Part shown: in pieces, positions 27,792-37,766 of the stretch | Layout: every line of letters starts with the position of its first letter | How positions within the stretch are numbered: the first letter of the stretch is position 1 | Assembly: GCA_027452215.1 (NCBI GenBank) | Contig: DAIDGQ010000012.1 | Coordinates: 62,001 to 126,000 of the forward strand | Direction of reading: 5' to 3' | DNA from: Granulicella sp. | Lineage (GTDB): Bacteria; Acidobacteriota; Terriglobia; Terriglobales; Acidobacteriaceae | DNA length: 64,000 bases | Made by a program: the position numbers and the translations under genes | Notes under the pieces: generated by a model | Told to the model about the DNA's origin: nothing | Seen by the model: only the letters and a program-made list of their open reading frames with translations | Databases searched by the model: none

Positions 27792-28847
27792 TCACGGCTC
27801 CGCATAGTATCCCGTGTTGGTATGCGCCGTCAGTCCCGGCCGATCCACCTTCACCTCCAGCCGGTGATACACATCCCGGTGCTCCACCGGAGGAGGCTCA
27901 AACGTAATCTCGTAGTACGCCCCCGTATCCGCCGCGCACTGCGTCAGCGACGCCGCGATATCGGTGCTGCTCACCACCTGCCCCCCGGTCTGTGTCGCCA
28001 GCACCTGCAGCGCCAGGTTTCCCATCGCGTCCTCCCCGGGCTTCGTTATGCCTTTCAAATACTCCATATACATAAACGTTCTCCCCGGCCCTTCATCCAC
28101 CCCCAGAGGATTCACGTTGTCGATCGTAATCTGCGCCTCGCGCAGCTCCGTCGAGAACCACGTAATATCGCTGAACACTCCCTCCTGCTGCATATAGCTC
28201 AGGTTGATGTTTGGCCCTGACAACAGCGGCCATCCCGGCGACACCCACAGAATCAGCTTTCGGTGTGGCCGCCCAAGCTCATACGCCACCAGCGTCTTCA
28301 GCGCCTTCAGCGAGTCATCCAGCTCCTCCGCCGCTCCCTCCACCCCCGCCGACCGATTCACAATTCTCAGGCTCGAGTCATACTTGTCCAACGCATCCGC
28401 CAGAGCATTGCCATCATAGCTATACGCTCCCTGCGTCTCCATCCCTCGATCCGTCAACACCGCCAGCGCCGTCGGGTGCGTCAGCTTGCCCCCGTTGGCC
28501 CGCAGAAACTTCTCAATCCCAATCCGCTCCTGCGCCACTATCTCGAACCCGCTATTCACGTTGTCCATCAGCACGATCATCTCGATCGGCTCCTTCTGCC
28601 CGTCATGCTCCTTGAACGACGTAATCGGCTGCACAGCCTTGTTGTCCACTACCGTGAAGTCCTTCTCCTCCAGCCCTCCCACCGGAACGCCTGACTTCGA
28701 AGTCACCACCACATTCAGATGAATCGTTCGCACCGGAGGCCCCTGCCTCGTCCGCAGCTTGGACGCGTCCGAGCCCTGTCCCGCAGCTCCCGCCACCAAC
28801 ATCCCGCATCCCAGCAGGGTCATACAAACGTGTGCAGTCAAACGCAT
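27792..28847 (-). CDS. VWFA-related acidobacterial protein (downstream paralogue)
   Basis: A 351-residue secreted product with a signal peptide (MTLLGCGMLVAGAAGQ). VRTIHLNVVVTSKSGVPVGGLEEKDFTVVDNK is the standard opening of the acidobacterial VWFA-related family, followed by IEMIVLMDNVNSGFE where a metal-dependent adhesion site would be, [14 protein letters not shown], and the end motif YYEITFEPPP...YHRLEVKVDRPGLTAHTNTGYY. The MIDAS-like segment is DNVNS rather than DxSxS, so metal binding is uncertain. It is a paralogue of the gene 70 bp upstream on the same strand. Function of the family is unknown. Confidence 0.85.
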   Translation of the reverse strand: MRLTAHVCMTLLGCGMLVAGAAGQGSDASKLRTRQGPPVRTIHLNVVVTSKSGVPVGGLEEKDFTVVDNKAVQPITSFKEHDGQKEPIEMIVLMDNVNSGFEIVAQERIGIEKFLRANGGKLTHPTALAVLTDRGMETQGAYSYDGNALADALDKYDSSLRIVNRSAGVEGAAEELDDSLKALKTLVAYELGRPHRKLILWVSPGWPLLSGPNINLSYMQQEGVFSDITWFSTELREAQITIDNVNPLGVDEGPGRTFMYMEYLKGITKPGEDAMGNLALQVLATQTGGQVVSSTDIAASLTQCAADTGAYYEITFEPPPVEHRDVYHRLEVKVDRPGLTAHTNTGYYAEP

Positions 28848-28917
28848 CGTGGCTACCCGGTCCCCTCATCCAAACGTACGCCAACTATAGTCGGCTGGTT
28901 CAATCTCGTCTCCCTCC

Positions 28918-29994
28918 TCACGGAGCCGTGTAGTATCCCATCTGCGTCCTCGCCGTCAGCCCATGCTCTCCCACCTTCACCTCAATGGAGTGATACTCAT
29001 TCTTCGCTCGCGGAGCCGGAGGGTCATACGTCAGCGTGTAATACGACCCCGCCTCCGTCATGCACCGCTCCAGCATCCCCGCGATGTCGCTGCTCCCGGT
29101 CAACACCAGCCCGCCACTCTGCGTCGCGATCACCTGCAGCCCCAGGTTCCCCAGGTTGCTGTCAAGCGGCTTCTTGACGCCCTTCATGAAATCCAGATAG
29201 TTGAACGTGTCTTCCACCCCTTCGCCCGGCCCCAGCGGATTGATATCGTAGATCGTCGTCTGCGCTTGCCGCAGCAACCCGGAGATCGAAACAAGCTGGT
29301 CAAATATCTGCCTCTGCTGCGATCCCTGCAGGAATCCCTGCGTCCCCGCAAGCAGCGGCCAGCCCGGTGACACCCACAGAATCGCCTTCTTCCCCGGCCG
29401 CGTCGCCTCATACGTCAACAACTGCCGCAGCGCGTTTACCGAAATGTCCGCTCGCTCCCCCGCGCCATAGAAACCCGTCTCGCGCGTAATCTCCCGCAGC
29501 CCGATCGTCTCCTTATCCAGCTCCGCTGCGATCGCGTTCCCGTCCGTCGTATTCCCCGGCTGTTTCTTCACCCCGCGGTCCGTCAGGATCGCCAGCGTCA
29601 TCGGCTGGCCCAGCTTTCCTCCATTCGCGCTCAGAAATTTGTCGATCTCCGTTCGCTCATACGCCACATGCCGAAACGACGTATTCACGCTGTCCACCAG
29701 TAGGATCACCTCCACCGGCTCCGGGCTCCCCTCATACACATGGAACGACGTCAACGGCTGCGCCACCTTGTTATCCAGCACCACAAAATCATGCGCATGC
29801 AGCCCCGCAACCGGAGCTCCAGACTTCGGAGTCACCACCACATCCAGCTGCATCCCTCCCGCTCCCGCCGCAACTCCCAACGCCGCAGGAGCACCCGCAG
29901 CCTGTCCCGCAGGGCTCGCCTGCTGCCCCCTCGCGGCTTCTCCAAACACCAGCAGCAGCGCCACGCAAACACCCAGCCCCGTGCATCTCCTCAT
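28918..29994 (-). CDS. VWFA-related acidobacterial protein (upstream paralogue)
   Basis: About 358 residues, secreted (signal [21 protein letters not shown]). It matches its neighbour along the whole length: [43 protein letters not shown] in place of a canonical [21 protein letters not shown], and [38 protein letters not shown]. Start: the frame opens at 30060, but ATG 29994 is preceded by GGAGG and begins the signal peptide. The pair presumably arose by tandem duplication and may be cotranscribed. Confidence 0.85.
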   Translation of the reverse strand: MRRCTGLGVCVALLLVFGEAARGQQASPAGQAAGAPAALGVAAGAGGMQLDVVVTPKSGAPVAGLHAHDFVVLDNKVAQPLTSFHVYEGSPEPVEVILLVDSVNTSFRHVAYERTEIDKFLSANGGKLGQPMTLAILTDRGVKKQPGNTTDGNAIAAELDKETIGLREITRETGFYGAGERADISVNALRQLLTYEATRPGKKAILWVSPGWPLLAGTQGFLQGSQQRQIFDQLVSISGLLRQAQTTIYDINPLGPGEGVEDTFNYLDFMKGVKKPLDSNLGNLGLQVIATQSGGLVLTGSSDIAGMLERCMTEAGSYYTLTYDPPAPRAKNEYHSIEVKVGEHGLTARTQMGYYTAP

Positions 29995-30401
29995 CCATCC
30001 TCCGTCGTGCCATTCCGTCTGGAACTCTCTGCACACGCCATTGCCCCGGTGAGCCAGCAACTTCGTCTCACCGCGACATCAACTTTCCGGCACTGCGCTT
30101 AGCCGCAGTAAATATCGGCCATCTACACAGAGTTTCCCTGTCAGCTACAGTACTGCTTCCACGCCCTTTGTTCTACCTAAGTTTCTCGATTCCCTCAGGA
30201 ACCTCCGGCCCCGTCCTCGCCCTCCACGGCAGCGACGTTCGCCTCACCCTCGCTCCCGCCCTCTCCATGCGGCTTTCGCCGCTCACAGCCTACCCAAGCC
30301 CCCTTCACCGGGCCCCTGCCTCTCTTCGCGTCCCACCAAAGATACGCCCGAATTTGTTGACTGATTGCTTCAAACCCGGCTTCGCCTTATCCTCGCCTCA
30401 G
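29995..30401. other. Intergenic region between divergent VWFA and ruvB genes
   Basis: About 400 bp separate the two divergent starts. The ruvB frame stays open through the right half (from 30168), but the encoded residues do not resemble the RuvB family and no ribosome-binding site supports an earlier start. I see no RNA gene, clear promoter or repeat here. Confidence 0.5.
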
Positions 30402-31475
30402 ATGGACTTCGAGCAAAAACGCAAGATCGGCCTCAGCAGCGCCGCCCCTAAAACCCCCGAAGCCGAGCGCCTCGTCTCCGCCGGCCGCGTCGACGACGAC
30501 GACGCCGTCGAGCTCAAACTCCGCCCCAAACGCCTCGCCGAATTCATCGGCCAAACCAAGGCCAAAGAGCAGCTGGCCATCGCCCTCGAAGCCGCCAAAT
30601 CCCGCGGCGAAGCCCTCGACCACGTCCTCCTCTTCGGCCCTCCCGGCCTCGGCAAAACCACCCTCGCCACCATCATCGCCAACGAGCTCGACGTAGCCTT
30701 CCAGCAGACCTCCGGCCCCGCCCTCCAGGTCCAGGGAGACATGGCCGCCATCCTCACCAACCTCAAGGCCCGCCAGGTCCTCTTCCTCGACGAGATCCAC
30801 CGCCTCCAGCCCGTCATGGAAGAAAAACTTTACACCGCACTCGAGGACTATCAGCTCGATATCATGATCGGCACCGGCCCCTCGGCCCGCACCCACGTCA
30901 TGCGCATCGACCCCTTCACCTTCGTCGCTGCCACAACGCGTCCAGGGTTGTTGTCGTCCCCATTACGCTCCCGCTTCGGCATCCTCCTCCGCCTCGAGTT
31001 CTACACCGACGACGAGCTCCGCTGGGTAGTCGAACGTTCCGCCGAAGTCCTCGGAGTCCCCATCGATCGCGACGGCGCCGCCGAAATCGCCATGCGTTCC
31101 CGCGGCACACCCCGCATCGCCAACCGCCTCCTCCGCCGCGTCCGCGACTTCGCCGAAGTCCGCGCCCAGGGAAAGATCGACCGCCCCACCGCCATGGCCG
31201 CCCTCGAAATGCTAGAAGTCGACGCCCACGGCTTCGACGAACTCGACCGCCGCCTCCTCCGCACCATCATCGAGAAATATGATGGAGGCCCCGTCGGCCT
31301 CAACACCCTCGCCGCCGCCCTCGCCGAAGAGCAGGACGCCCTCGAAGAGGTCTACGAACCCTTCCTCATCCAGATCGGATTCCTGGACCGCACCCCCCGC
31401 GGCCGCGTAGCCACCCGCCTCGCCTACGAGCACCTGGGCATAGAGATGCCCCGCAAACCCACCCTCTTCACCTAG
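30402..31475 (+). CDS. ruvB: Holliday junction branch migration helicase RuvB
   Basis: A 357-residue AAA+ motor that drives branch migration with RuvA. Visible: [19 protein letters not shown], Walker [10 protein letters not shown] (79-87), Walker B LFLDEIHR (DEIH 130-133), IGTGPSART, sensor [20 protein letters not shown], arginine finger region and the C-terminal winged helix with [13 protein letters not shown]. The chosen ATG begins the family N-terminus; the longer frame from 30168 is rejected. ruvA and ruvC are not adjacent. Convergent with the LOG-family gene across a short CCCTAAT-type repeat. Confidence 0.96.
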   Translation: MDFEQKRKIGLSSAAPKTPEAERLVSAGRVDDDDAVELKLRPKRLAEFIGQTKAKEQLAIALEAAKSRGEALDHVLLFGPPGLGKTTLATIIANELDVAFQQTSGPALQVQGDMAAILTNLKARQVLFLDEIHRLQPVMEEKLYTALEDYQLDIMIGTGPSARTHVMRIDPFTFVAATTRPGLLSSPLRSRFGILLRLEFYTDDELRWVVERSAEVLGVPIDRDGAAEIAMRSRGTPRIANRLLRRVRDFAEVRAQGKIDRPTAMAALEMLEVDAHGFDELDRRLLRTIIEKYDGGPVGLNTLAAALAEEQDALEEVYEPFLIQIGFLDRTPRGRVATRLAYEHLGIEMPRKPTLFT

Positions 31476-31482
31476 CTCCCAA

Positions 31483-31540
31483 CCCCTAATCCCTGTTCCC
31501 TAATCCCTAATCCCTGCCCTTAACCTAATCCCTGCTCTTA
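31483..31540. repeat. CCCTAATCCCTG-type short repeats between ruvB and the LOG gene
   Basis: Four to five imperfect copies of CCCTAATCCCTG/CCCTAA fill the gap between the convergent genes and touch the stop codon of the LOG gene. On the other strand they read GGGATTAGGG. A related GGGGTTAGGG set occurs at 58437-58468. Confidence 0.7.
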
Positions 31541-32536
31541 GCTCTTTCTCCCCGGCCGAGTCTCCGCAATATCCGGCCCCAGCAGCTCCTGCGCGCTCAC
31601 CTCCGGCTCATCCGGAATCGGTGCCTCTGTCCGTGGACGAGCCATCTCAGGAGCAAGGTGGTTCCGCGTCAGTCCCTCTTTAATAATCGCGAATGCCTCT
31701 TCCGGAGTGTCCGCAAACTTGAACAGGTCCAGGTCCTTCACCGCGATCGCGCCCTTCTCCGCCAGCAACTCCAGGTCAATCACGTTCTTCCAGTAGCTCG
31801 ACCCATAGATCACAATCGTGATCGGCTTCGACAGCTTGTGCGTCTGGTCCAGTGTCAGCAGCTCAAACATCTCATCCAGCGTTCCAAACCCACCAGGAAA
31901 TACCACCAGCGCCTTCGCCAGGTACGCAAACCAGTACTTGCGCATAAAAAAATAGTGGAAGTTCAAATTCAGCGCCGGGGTAATGTACGGATTCGGAAGC
32001 TGCTCAAACGGCAGCATAATGTTCAGCCCAATCGTCTTCCCGCCAGCCTCATGCGCCCCGCGGTTCGCCGCCTCCATAATGCCCGGCCCACCCCCCGACG
32101 TAATCACAAACCGATGCCTCCGCCCCGGCAGCGTCTTCGACCACTCCGTCAGCATCCGTGCCAGCGTCCTCGCATCCTCGTAGTACCTCGCCATCTCCAC
32201 CGCGGCCTCGGCGCGGCTGTGCCGCAGCTCCGACGTCTCCGCCTCACCCGCCCTCGCCGGCTGTTCTTCCTCCGGTGCCGGTTGCGCCGATCCCGTATTA
32301 TCCAGCAGCTCCAGCTCGTGGCTCGCCACATCCAGCGCCCGAAACCGAGCCGACCCGAAGAACACGATCGTGTCCTGAATACGTTCCCTCCGGAACCTCG
32401 TCATCGGCTCCGTATACTCCGCCATAATGCGAAGCATCCGCCCATCCGGTGAGTTCAAAAACTCCGGATTCTCATAAGCCAGTGGAGCTGTCTCCAGCGG
32501 ATTCGGCATCTTCTTCATCGCCTCGTTCTCAGCCAT
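31538..32536 (-). CDS. LOG family (TIGR00730-type) nucleotide 5'-monophosphate phosphoribohydrolase
   Basis: A 332-residue Rossmann-fold protein. The LOG signature is complete: GGGPGIMEAANRGAHEAGGKTIG and FPGGFGTLDEMFE (PGGxGTxxE). Such enzymes release the base from nucleoside monophosphates; in plants and some bacteria this makes cytokinins, in others it is a nucleotide salvage or stress step. A long N-terminal extension with a Glu/Ala-rich insert (about 75-105) is unusual. Its start is 5 bp from the stop of the upstream small membrane gene, so the two probably form an operon. Confidence 0.85.
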   Translation of the reverse strand: MAENEAMKKMPNPLETAPLAYENPEFLNSPDGRMLRIMAEYTEPMTRFRRERIQDTIVFFGSARFRALDVASHELELLDNTGSAQPAPEEEQPARAGEAETSELRHSRAEAAVEMARYYEDARTLARMLTEWSKTLPGRRHRFVITSGGGPGIMEAANRGAHEAGGKTIGLNIMLPFEQLPNPYITPALNLNFHYFFMRKYWFAYLAKALVVFPGGFGTLDEMFELLTLDQTHKLSKPITIVIYGSSYWKNVIDLELLAEKGAIAVKDLDLFKFADTPEEAFAIIKEGLTRNHLAPEMARPRTEAPIPDEPEVSAQELLGPDIAETRPGRKS

Positions 32537-32541
32537 GCACG

Positions 32542-32868
32542 CTATCCCCGAAAATCTCTATAGTTCAGCAGCTCGCTGATCCCGATCCACACATCCAGCA
32601 GCCCAATCCCCGACACCAGGCCCCGCACCCACCCCATCCCCAGGATCGTCTGCAGCGTCGGATGCGCCAGCAGCCACGCATTGTGGTCCCAATACCGCGG
32701 AGACCAAGGCAGGACCGCCACCAGCCCCCCAATATAAAAACAGAACAACACCAGCACCAGCAGGCTCATTCGCTGCAGCCACACCGGCGCCGGAGAAGGT
32801 CCGTCATGCGAGGGCTCGCCTCGAGGCGATTGCGCTTCCATCAATATGAGCTCACTCTGCGCTTCCAT
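32542..32868 (-). CDS. Small membrane protein upstream of the LOG gene
   Basis: A 108-residue product with two membrane helices (about 35-53, LLVLVLFCFYIGGLVAVLP, and 78-98). I do not recognise the family. The N-terminus repeats itself (MEAQSELIL then MEAQSPRG), giving two candidate starts; ATG 32868 has AAGGA just upstream and was chosen over 32841. It sits 5 bp ahead of the LOG-family gene on the same strand. Confidence 0.6.
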   Translation of the reverse strand: MEAQSELILMEAQSPRGEPSHDGPSPAPVWLQRMSLLVLVLFCFYIGGLVAVLPWSPRYWDHNAWLLAHPTLQTILGMGWVRGLVSGIGLLDVWIGISELLNYRDFRG

Positions 32869-32943
32869 CGTCCTTCAACGTTAGCAGGGCACCCCTCCCC
32901 ATGTCTCGCCCACCGCGCCCAACGCATCCTCAACCGCACCGCC

Positions 32944-34650
32944 TCACCGGTACTGATTCTGCCTCCGCAAAAAGCTCTGCGCCTTCATATCCGCCAACAT
33001 CTGCTGAGGAGTCTCATCCTTCCCATGCATCGCGAATCCCACGTCGAAGTTCCCATGGCTTCCACTGATCTCAATCGGAATATCCGCGCCCTTGCCATCC
33101 TTCTGCAGCATGCCATCAAATGGCTTCATCAGCATCGACTTCCATCCCGTCAGCATCTGCGACGCCGTCGCCTCCGTCGCCACATGCCCCCGAAAATCAA
33201 ACGCATAGCCATCCAGCGGATACACCCCCACCAGGTTCACCGTCGCCCCCGGAATCTTGTACTCCAGCGACTGCACCATCAGCATCGCGTGCGCCATCGT
33301 AAACGTCACCGCCATCTCTGACGCCACGCCCGCGTCTCCCGCCGCCGCTGCCTTCGCCTCTCCGGGCTTCCCCTGCGCCCTCTTGCTCAGCGAATCCACC
33401 TGTCCTTGCAGCTTCGAGCTCGTAAACTCCACCCTCTGCATCCGCATCGTTCCCGCCAGCTCCAGCTTCTCCGACACCCTCTCCTCCCCCGGTGGAATAT
33501 GCACCTTCGCCTGCAGCGCCATCCCTCCCCGCATCAACGCCGGAGACGTCTTCATAACCAGCCGCAGGATGTCCTCGATCCTCCCCTGCGGCATCCCCAC
33601 CGTCAGCGCAATATCGTGCCCCTTTCCCGCAATCCGCTCAATCTTCCCCGAGCACTTAAACTTCGACTGCCCCAGCTGCGCCTCCACCGAGTTCAGCGTC
33701 GTGTCCCCCGTCGTCCCATCCACAAACGCCTCAAACTTCGTCTCCAGTGGCATCGGATGATCGCTCACATCCAGCGAAAAATCGGGTGTGCTCGTCGTCC
33801 CATCCACCGTCAAATGCCCCAGCCTCCCCGCAAACTCACCCGCCGACGACAGCGTCCCTCCCAGCCCCTTGATCGAATTCAAATCCACATGCTCATACGT
33901 ATACCGCCCCTCCAGCGCCGTCGCCCGGGGATCATCCCCCTGCCACGGCCCAAAGTGTCCCGTCGCCCGCACATCCCCCACCGGCTTCGGATTCACCACA
34001 TCGGCCACATACAGCAGCGGCTGGTCCGGCCCCTGCTCCGTCAGCTCCAGGTTCCGTATGTCGAATCGCAGCGGCTCCTTGCCCGCCACCGACGTCTCAA
34101 TCACCAGCTTCACATTCCTGCAATAAATCTTCGCCACCGTCAGTTTGATCCGCGACGCAGGGGGCTTCTCTCGTGGAACCCGCCGCCCATTCCGAGGAGG
34201 AATCCGCAGCTCCATCCCATCCACATCCACCCTCGCAATATTCGCTCGCAGATGCAGCAGATCATTCAGCGTCGTCCGGAACGTAAACTCGTTCACGCTC
34301 AGCATCGGAGGAGCCGCCCGCCCCTGCCGCTCCGCCACATCGGGCTGCGTCGGCCCTGCAAGATACAGAATCCGCAGCCCCCGCCCATGCACCTGCAGCC
34401 CCTTCGCCACGGAGATATCCAGCGAGTCCAGCTCTACCGGAGAGTGAAACCGCGAGCTCAGCGTCTCCACTACACTGCTCCGCAGCAGCGGCCCCGCATT
34501 GCGCGCCACATACTCCACCGTAATTCCCAGCGCCACCAGCGCCACACCCAGCACCGCTCCAACCGCAATCAGCCAGCGGTTGCGAGTGCGATGCCTCCGC
34601 TCCCCAACCACCCCCTTCGCCGCCTCATGTGTAGTCTCCGTCTGCGCCAC
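32944..34650 (-). CDS. AsmA-like inner-membrane-anchored protein
   Basis: About 568 residues. One N-terminal membrane helix (RWLIAVGAVLGVALVALGITV) is followed by a large periplasmic, beta-rich region. Family-like segments are LLRSSVVETLSSRFHSPVELDSLDIS at the start, GHFGPWQGDDPRATALEGRYTYEHVDLNSIKGLGGTLSSAGEF in the middle and GAKVHIPP-like LQAKVHIPPGEERVSEKL later, as in AsmA/DUF748 proteins linked to lipid transport and outer-membrane assembly. No ATG fits: GTG 34650, with GGAG nine bases upstream, was chosen; the longer open frame is the antisense of the ABC-F gene. Divergent from that gene. Confidence 0.75.
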   Translation of the reverse strand: MAQTETTHEAAKGVVGERRHRTRNRWLIAVGAVLGVALVALGITVEYVARNAGPLLRSSVVETLSSRFHSPVELDSLDISVAKGLQVHGRGLRILYLAGPTQPDVAERQGRAAPPMLSVNEFTFRTTLNDLLHLRANIARVDVDGMELRIPPRNGRRVPREKPPASRIKLTVAKIYCRNVKLVIETSVAGKEPLRFDIRNLELTEQGPDQPLLYVADVVNPKPVGDVRATGHFGPWQGDDPRATALEGRYTYEHVDLNSIKGLGGTLSSAGEFAGRLGHLTVDGTTSTPDFSLDVSDHPMPLETKFEAFVDGTTGDTTLNSVEAQLGQSKFKCSGKIERIAGKGHDIALTVGMPQGRIEDILRLVMKTSPALMRGGMALQAKVHIPPGEERVSEKLELAGTMRMQRVEFTSSKLQGQVDSLSKRAQGKPGEAKAAAAGDAGVASEMAVTFTMAHAMLMVQSLEYKIPGATVNLVGVYPLDGYAFDFRGHVATEATASQMLTGWKSMLMKPFDGMLQKDGKGADIPIEISGSHGNFDVGFAMHGKDETPQQMLADMKAQSFLRRQNQYR

Positions 34651-34725
34651 AATTCCCGCTCCAATCTCTGTTTCGATGCGTCCCCCCGGACAAACGTCAC
34701 ACGTCTTACCCCCGGCAATGAGAAA

Positions 34726-36798
34726 ATGGGAGAGATGCTTCAACTCTCCGGCGCCGGCAAACGATACGGCCACAAACTCCTCTTCGAAGACGTCAACTGG
34801 CTGGTCACTCCCAACGAGCGAACCGGCCTGGTCGGCGGCAATGGCACGGGCAAATCCACGCTGCTCAAAATCCTCGCTGGCATGGAAGGCCTCGACTACG
34901 GCCAGCGAACCCACATCAAGGGCATGACCCTCGGCTACCTCCCCCAGGACGGCCTCGCCCTCTCCGGCCGCACCGTATTCGACGAGTGCCTCTCCGTCTT
35001 CGACGAGCTCCGCGAGATGGAGCATGAGCAGGAACAGCTCACCCACATCCTCAGCGACGCCGACCCCAAATCCCGCGAGTACGCTGCCGCCGCCGACCGC
35101 TACTCCGAGATCGCCGACGTCCTCCACGCCCACGACATCTACACCCTCGACTCCCAGGTAGGAGCCGTCCTCGGTGGCCTCGGCTTCAGCAAAGAAGACT
35201 GGCTCCGCCGCACCGAAGAGTTCTCCGGAGGCTGGCAGATGCGAATCGCCCTCGCCAAACTCCTCCTCCAAAAGCCCTCCCTCCTCCTCCTCGACGAGCC
35301 CACCAACCATCTCGACCTCGAGTCCCGCAACTGGCTCGAAGACTACCTCCACAACTACGAGAACGCCTTCATCCTCATCTCCCACGACCGCTACTTCCTC
35401 GACGTCACGGTCAACAAGACCGTCGAAGTCTGGAACAAGCGAATGCACGTCTACCACGGCAACTACGAAAAATATCAGGTCCTCAAAGAAGAGCGCCGCA
35501 CCCAGCTCATGAGCGCCTACAAAAATCAGCGCGACCGCATCGAAGCCCTCGAGACCTTCATCAACCGCTTCCGCGCCCAGGCCACCAAGGCCAAACAAGT
35601 CCAGTCCCGCATCAAGGAGCTCGAAAAAATCGAGCGCATCGAAGTCCCCGAAGAGGAAGCCACCATCCACTTCAGCTTCCCTCAGCCCCCCGCCAGCGGC
35701 CGCACCGTCATTGAGGTTTCGAACCTCACCAAGGTCTATCCGTCGCCCACCGGCGGTGTCAAACACGTACTCGACGACGTCAGCTTCACCATCGAGCGAG
35801 GCGACCGCATCGCTCTCGTCGGTGCCAACGGCGCCGGCAAATCCACCATGATCCGCATGCTCAGCGGCCTCGAATCCCCCACCTCCGGCAAGATCCGTCT
35901 CGGCCACAACGTCCTCGCCGACTACTTCGCGCAGGACCAGTACAAAGTCCTCGACGGCTCCGCCCAGATGCTCGACGACATCACCGGCTCCAACCCCAAA
36001 GTCGACGTCGTCACCCTCCGCTCCCTCCTCGGCTGCTTCATGTTCACCGGAGACGACGTCTTCAAAACCCTCGGCGTCCTCTCCGGAGGCGAGCGCAACC
36101 GCTACGCCATGGCCAAGATGCTCGTCTCCCCCGCCAACTTCCTCCTCCTCGACGAGCCCACCAACCATCTCGACATGCGAGCCAAGGACGTCCTCCTCGA
36201 CGCCATCCGCAACTTCAGCGGCACCGTCCTCTTCGTCTCCCACGACCGCTACTTCATCGACGGCCTCGCCACCCGCGTCTTCGAGGTCGAAGACCGCCGC
36301 GTCCACATCTACCCCGGCAACTACGAGGACTACCTCTTCCGCAAGCAGGGAGGAGTCGAAAAAATCGCCTCCGTCGCCGCCGCCAACCCCCACATCGACC
36401 ACGCCACCGGCATGTTCAAACCCAGCAAGCAGGTAGGCTCCACCGACACCACCACCCCTCCCGTCTCCGACTCGTCCTCGCGATCAGAGGCCGAAGTCCG
36501 CGGCGAAGTCGCCCCCGTTTTGGCTGCTCCCGCCGAGCCCAAACCGCCCGTCAAGCGCCTCAATCCCATCAAGCTCAAGCACCTCGAAGACCGCGTCAAC
36601 GCCCTCGAAGACGAGCTCCCCAGCCTCGAAGCCCGTATCCTCGCAGCAGAGCAGCAACAGGCCTACTTCACCACCGCCGAAGCCGCACAAGCCCTTGCCG
36701 CCGAGCTCGACGCCCTCCGGGACCAGCACGCCGCCCGCACCGCCGAGTGGGAAGACCTCGCCATGCAACTGGAAGAACAAAGCATCGCCTCAAGTTAA
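34726..36798 (+). CDS. ABC-F family ATPase (Uup/YdiF-like)
   Basis: About 690 residues with two fused ABC cassettes and no membrane domain, so a ribosome-associated ABC-F factor. Cassette 1: Walker A GGNGTGKST (near residue 36), signature FSGGWQMR and LLDEPTNHLDLESRNWLE. Cassette 2: GANGAGKST (near 365), LSGGERNR and LLDEPTNHLDMRAKD. The linker (ERRTQLMSAYKNQRDRIEALETF) is the P-site tRNA interaction motif region, and the C-terminus (LKHLEDRVNALEDELPSLEARI) is a coiled coil as in Uup. ATG 34735 is an alternative start. PanE-like gene follows at 18 bp spacing. Confidence 0.92.
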   Translation: MGEMLQLSGAGKRYGHKLLFEDVNWLVTPNERTGLVGGNGTGKSTLLKILAGMEGLDYGQRTHIKGMTLGYLPQDGLALSGRTVFDECLSVFDELREMEHEQEQLTHILSDADPKSREYAAAADRYSEIADVLHAHDIYTLDSQVGAVLGGLGFSKEDWLRRTEEFSGGWQMRIALAKLLLQKPSLLLLDEPTNHLDLESRNWLEDYLHNYENAFILISHDRYFLDVTVNKTVEVWNKRMHVYHGNYEKYQVLKEERRTQLMSAYKNQRDRIEALETFINRFRAQATKAKQVQSRIKELEKIERIEVPEEEATIHFSFPQPPASGRTVIEVSNLTKVYPSPTGGVKHVLDDVSFTIERGDRIALVGANGAGKSTMIRMLSGLESPTSGKIRLGHNVLADYFAQDQYKVLDGSAQMLDDITGSNPKVDVVTLRSLLGCFMFTGDDVFKTLGVLSGGERNRYAMAKMLVSPANFLLLDEPTNHLDMRAKDVLLDAIRNFSGTVLFVSHDRYFIDGLATRVFEVEDRRVHIYPGNYEDYLFRKQGGVEKIASVAAANPHIDHATGMFKPSKQVGSTDTTTPPVSDSSSRSEAEVRGEVAPVLAAPAEPKPPVKRLNPIKLKHLEDRVNALEDELPSLEARILAAEQQQAYFTTAEAAQALAAELDALRDQHAARTAEWEDLAMQLEEQSIASS

Positions 36799-36815
36799 AT
36801 AAATCAGGAGTCAGC

Positions 36816-37745
36816 ATGAAGATCCTCGTCATCGGAGCAGGAGCAGTCGGAGGCTACTTCGGAGGCCAGCTAGCCTCCGCCGGCCGCGACGTCACCTTCC
36901 TCGTTCGCCCCGCGAGAGCCGCCCAACTGCAGCGCACCGGCCTCCAGATCGTCGATCCCTACGGCGACAAAACCGTCCACCCCAAGCTCCTCACCGCCGC
37001 CGATCTCAAGTCGAACCCCACGCCCTTCGACCTCATCCTCATCAGCACCAAAGCCTACTCACTCGACGCCGCCATCGAAGACTTCGCCCCCGCCGTCGGC
37101 CCCGAAACCCTCCTCCTCCCGCTCCTCAACGGCATGCGCCACCTCGACACCCTCGACGCCCGCTTCGGCTCCCACCGCGTCCTCGGAGGCTCCGTCCAGA
37201 TCATCGGCGACATGGACGCCGAAGGCCGCATCCACTCCCTCGGCAAGCTCCACGACCTCAACTTCGGCGAGCGCGACAAGTCCCTCACCCCCCGCATCCA
37301 GGCCCTCGACGAAACCTTCCGCAACGCCGGCTTCGAGTCCAACCTCAAGCCCGACATCCTCGCCTTCATGTGGCAGAAGTGGACGCTCCTCGCCGCCATG
37401 GGAGCCATCACCTGCCTCCTCCGCGGCTCCATCGGCGAGGTCGAAGCCGCTCCCGGTGGCCTCCAAACCGCCCAAGCCATCGCCGCCGAATGCGTCGCCA
37501 TCGCCACCGCCAACGGCTATCCCCCCGACGAAAAATTCCACGCCATTATGATCAAGCGCCTCACCGAACCCGGCTCCCCGCTCACCGCCTCCATGTACCG
37601 CGACCTCCAGAAGCACGCCCCCGTAGAGGCGGACCACATCCTCGGCGACCTCCTCACCCGCGGTCGCGCCCACCACCTCGAAGCCCCGCTCGTCCAGGCC
37701 GCCTTCGCCCAACTCTCCATCTACTCCCACTCCCTCAAGGCTTAA
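36816..37745 (+). CDS. Ketopantoate reductase family protein (PanE/ApbA)
   Basis: A 309-residue NADPH-dependent reductase. The N-terminal dinucleotide site is MKILVIGAGAVGGYFGG; LLLPLLNGMRHLDTL, LRGSIGEVEAAP and AIMIKRLTEPGSPLTASMYRDLQ follow, matching the ApbA C-terminal domain. True PanE makes pantoate for CoA; Acidobacteria often carry several homologues, so the exact role is open. Start is firm: CAGGAG (36805-36810) precedes ATG 36816. It follows the ABC-F gene closely and in the same direction. Confidence 0.82.
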   Translation: MKILVIGAGAVGGYFGGQLASAGRDVTFLVRPARAAQLQRTGLQIVDPYGDKTVHPKLLTAADLKSNPTPFDLILISTKAYSLDAAIEDFAPAVGPETLLLPLLNGMRHLDTLDARFGSHRVLGGSVQIIGDMDAEGRIHSLGKLHDLNFGERDKSLTPRIQALDETFRNAGFESNLKPDILAFMWQKWTLLAAMGAITCLLRGSIGEVEAAPGGLQTAQAIAAECVAIATANGYPPDEKFHAIMIKRLTEPGSPLTASMYRDLQKHAPVEADHILGDLLTRGRAHHLEAPLVQAAFAQLSIYSHSLKA

Positions 37746-37766
37746 TCCAAAAAACAAAATAAGCCC

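Noticed and set aside
31483-31540. Telomere-like repeats (GGGATTAGGG on the minus strand)
   Set aside because: Few imperfect copies between convergent genes inside a chromosome; ordinary short intergenic repeats are more likely.
34651-36402. Extension of the AsmA-like frame to over 1100 codons on the minus strand
   Set aside because: This part is antisense to the ABC-F gene and codes low-complexity Glu/Val/Gly sequence.
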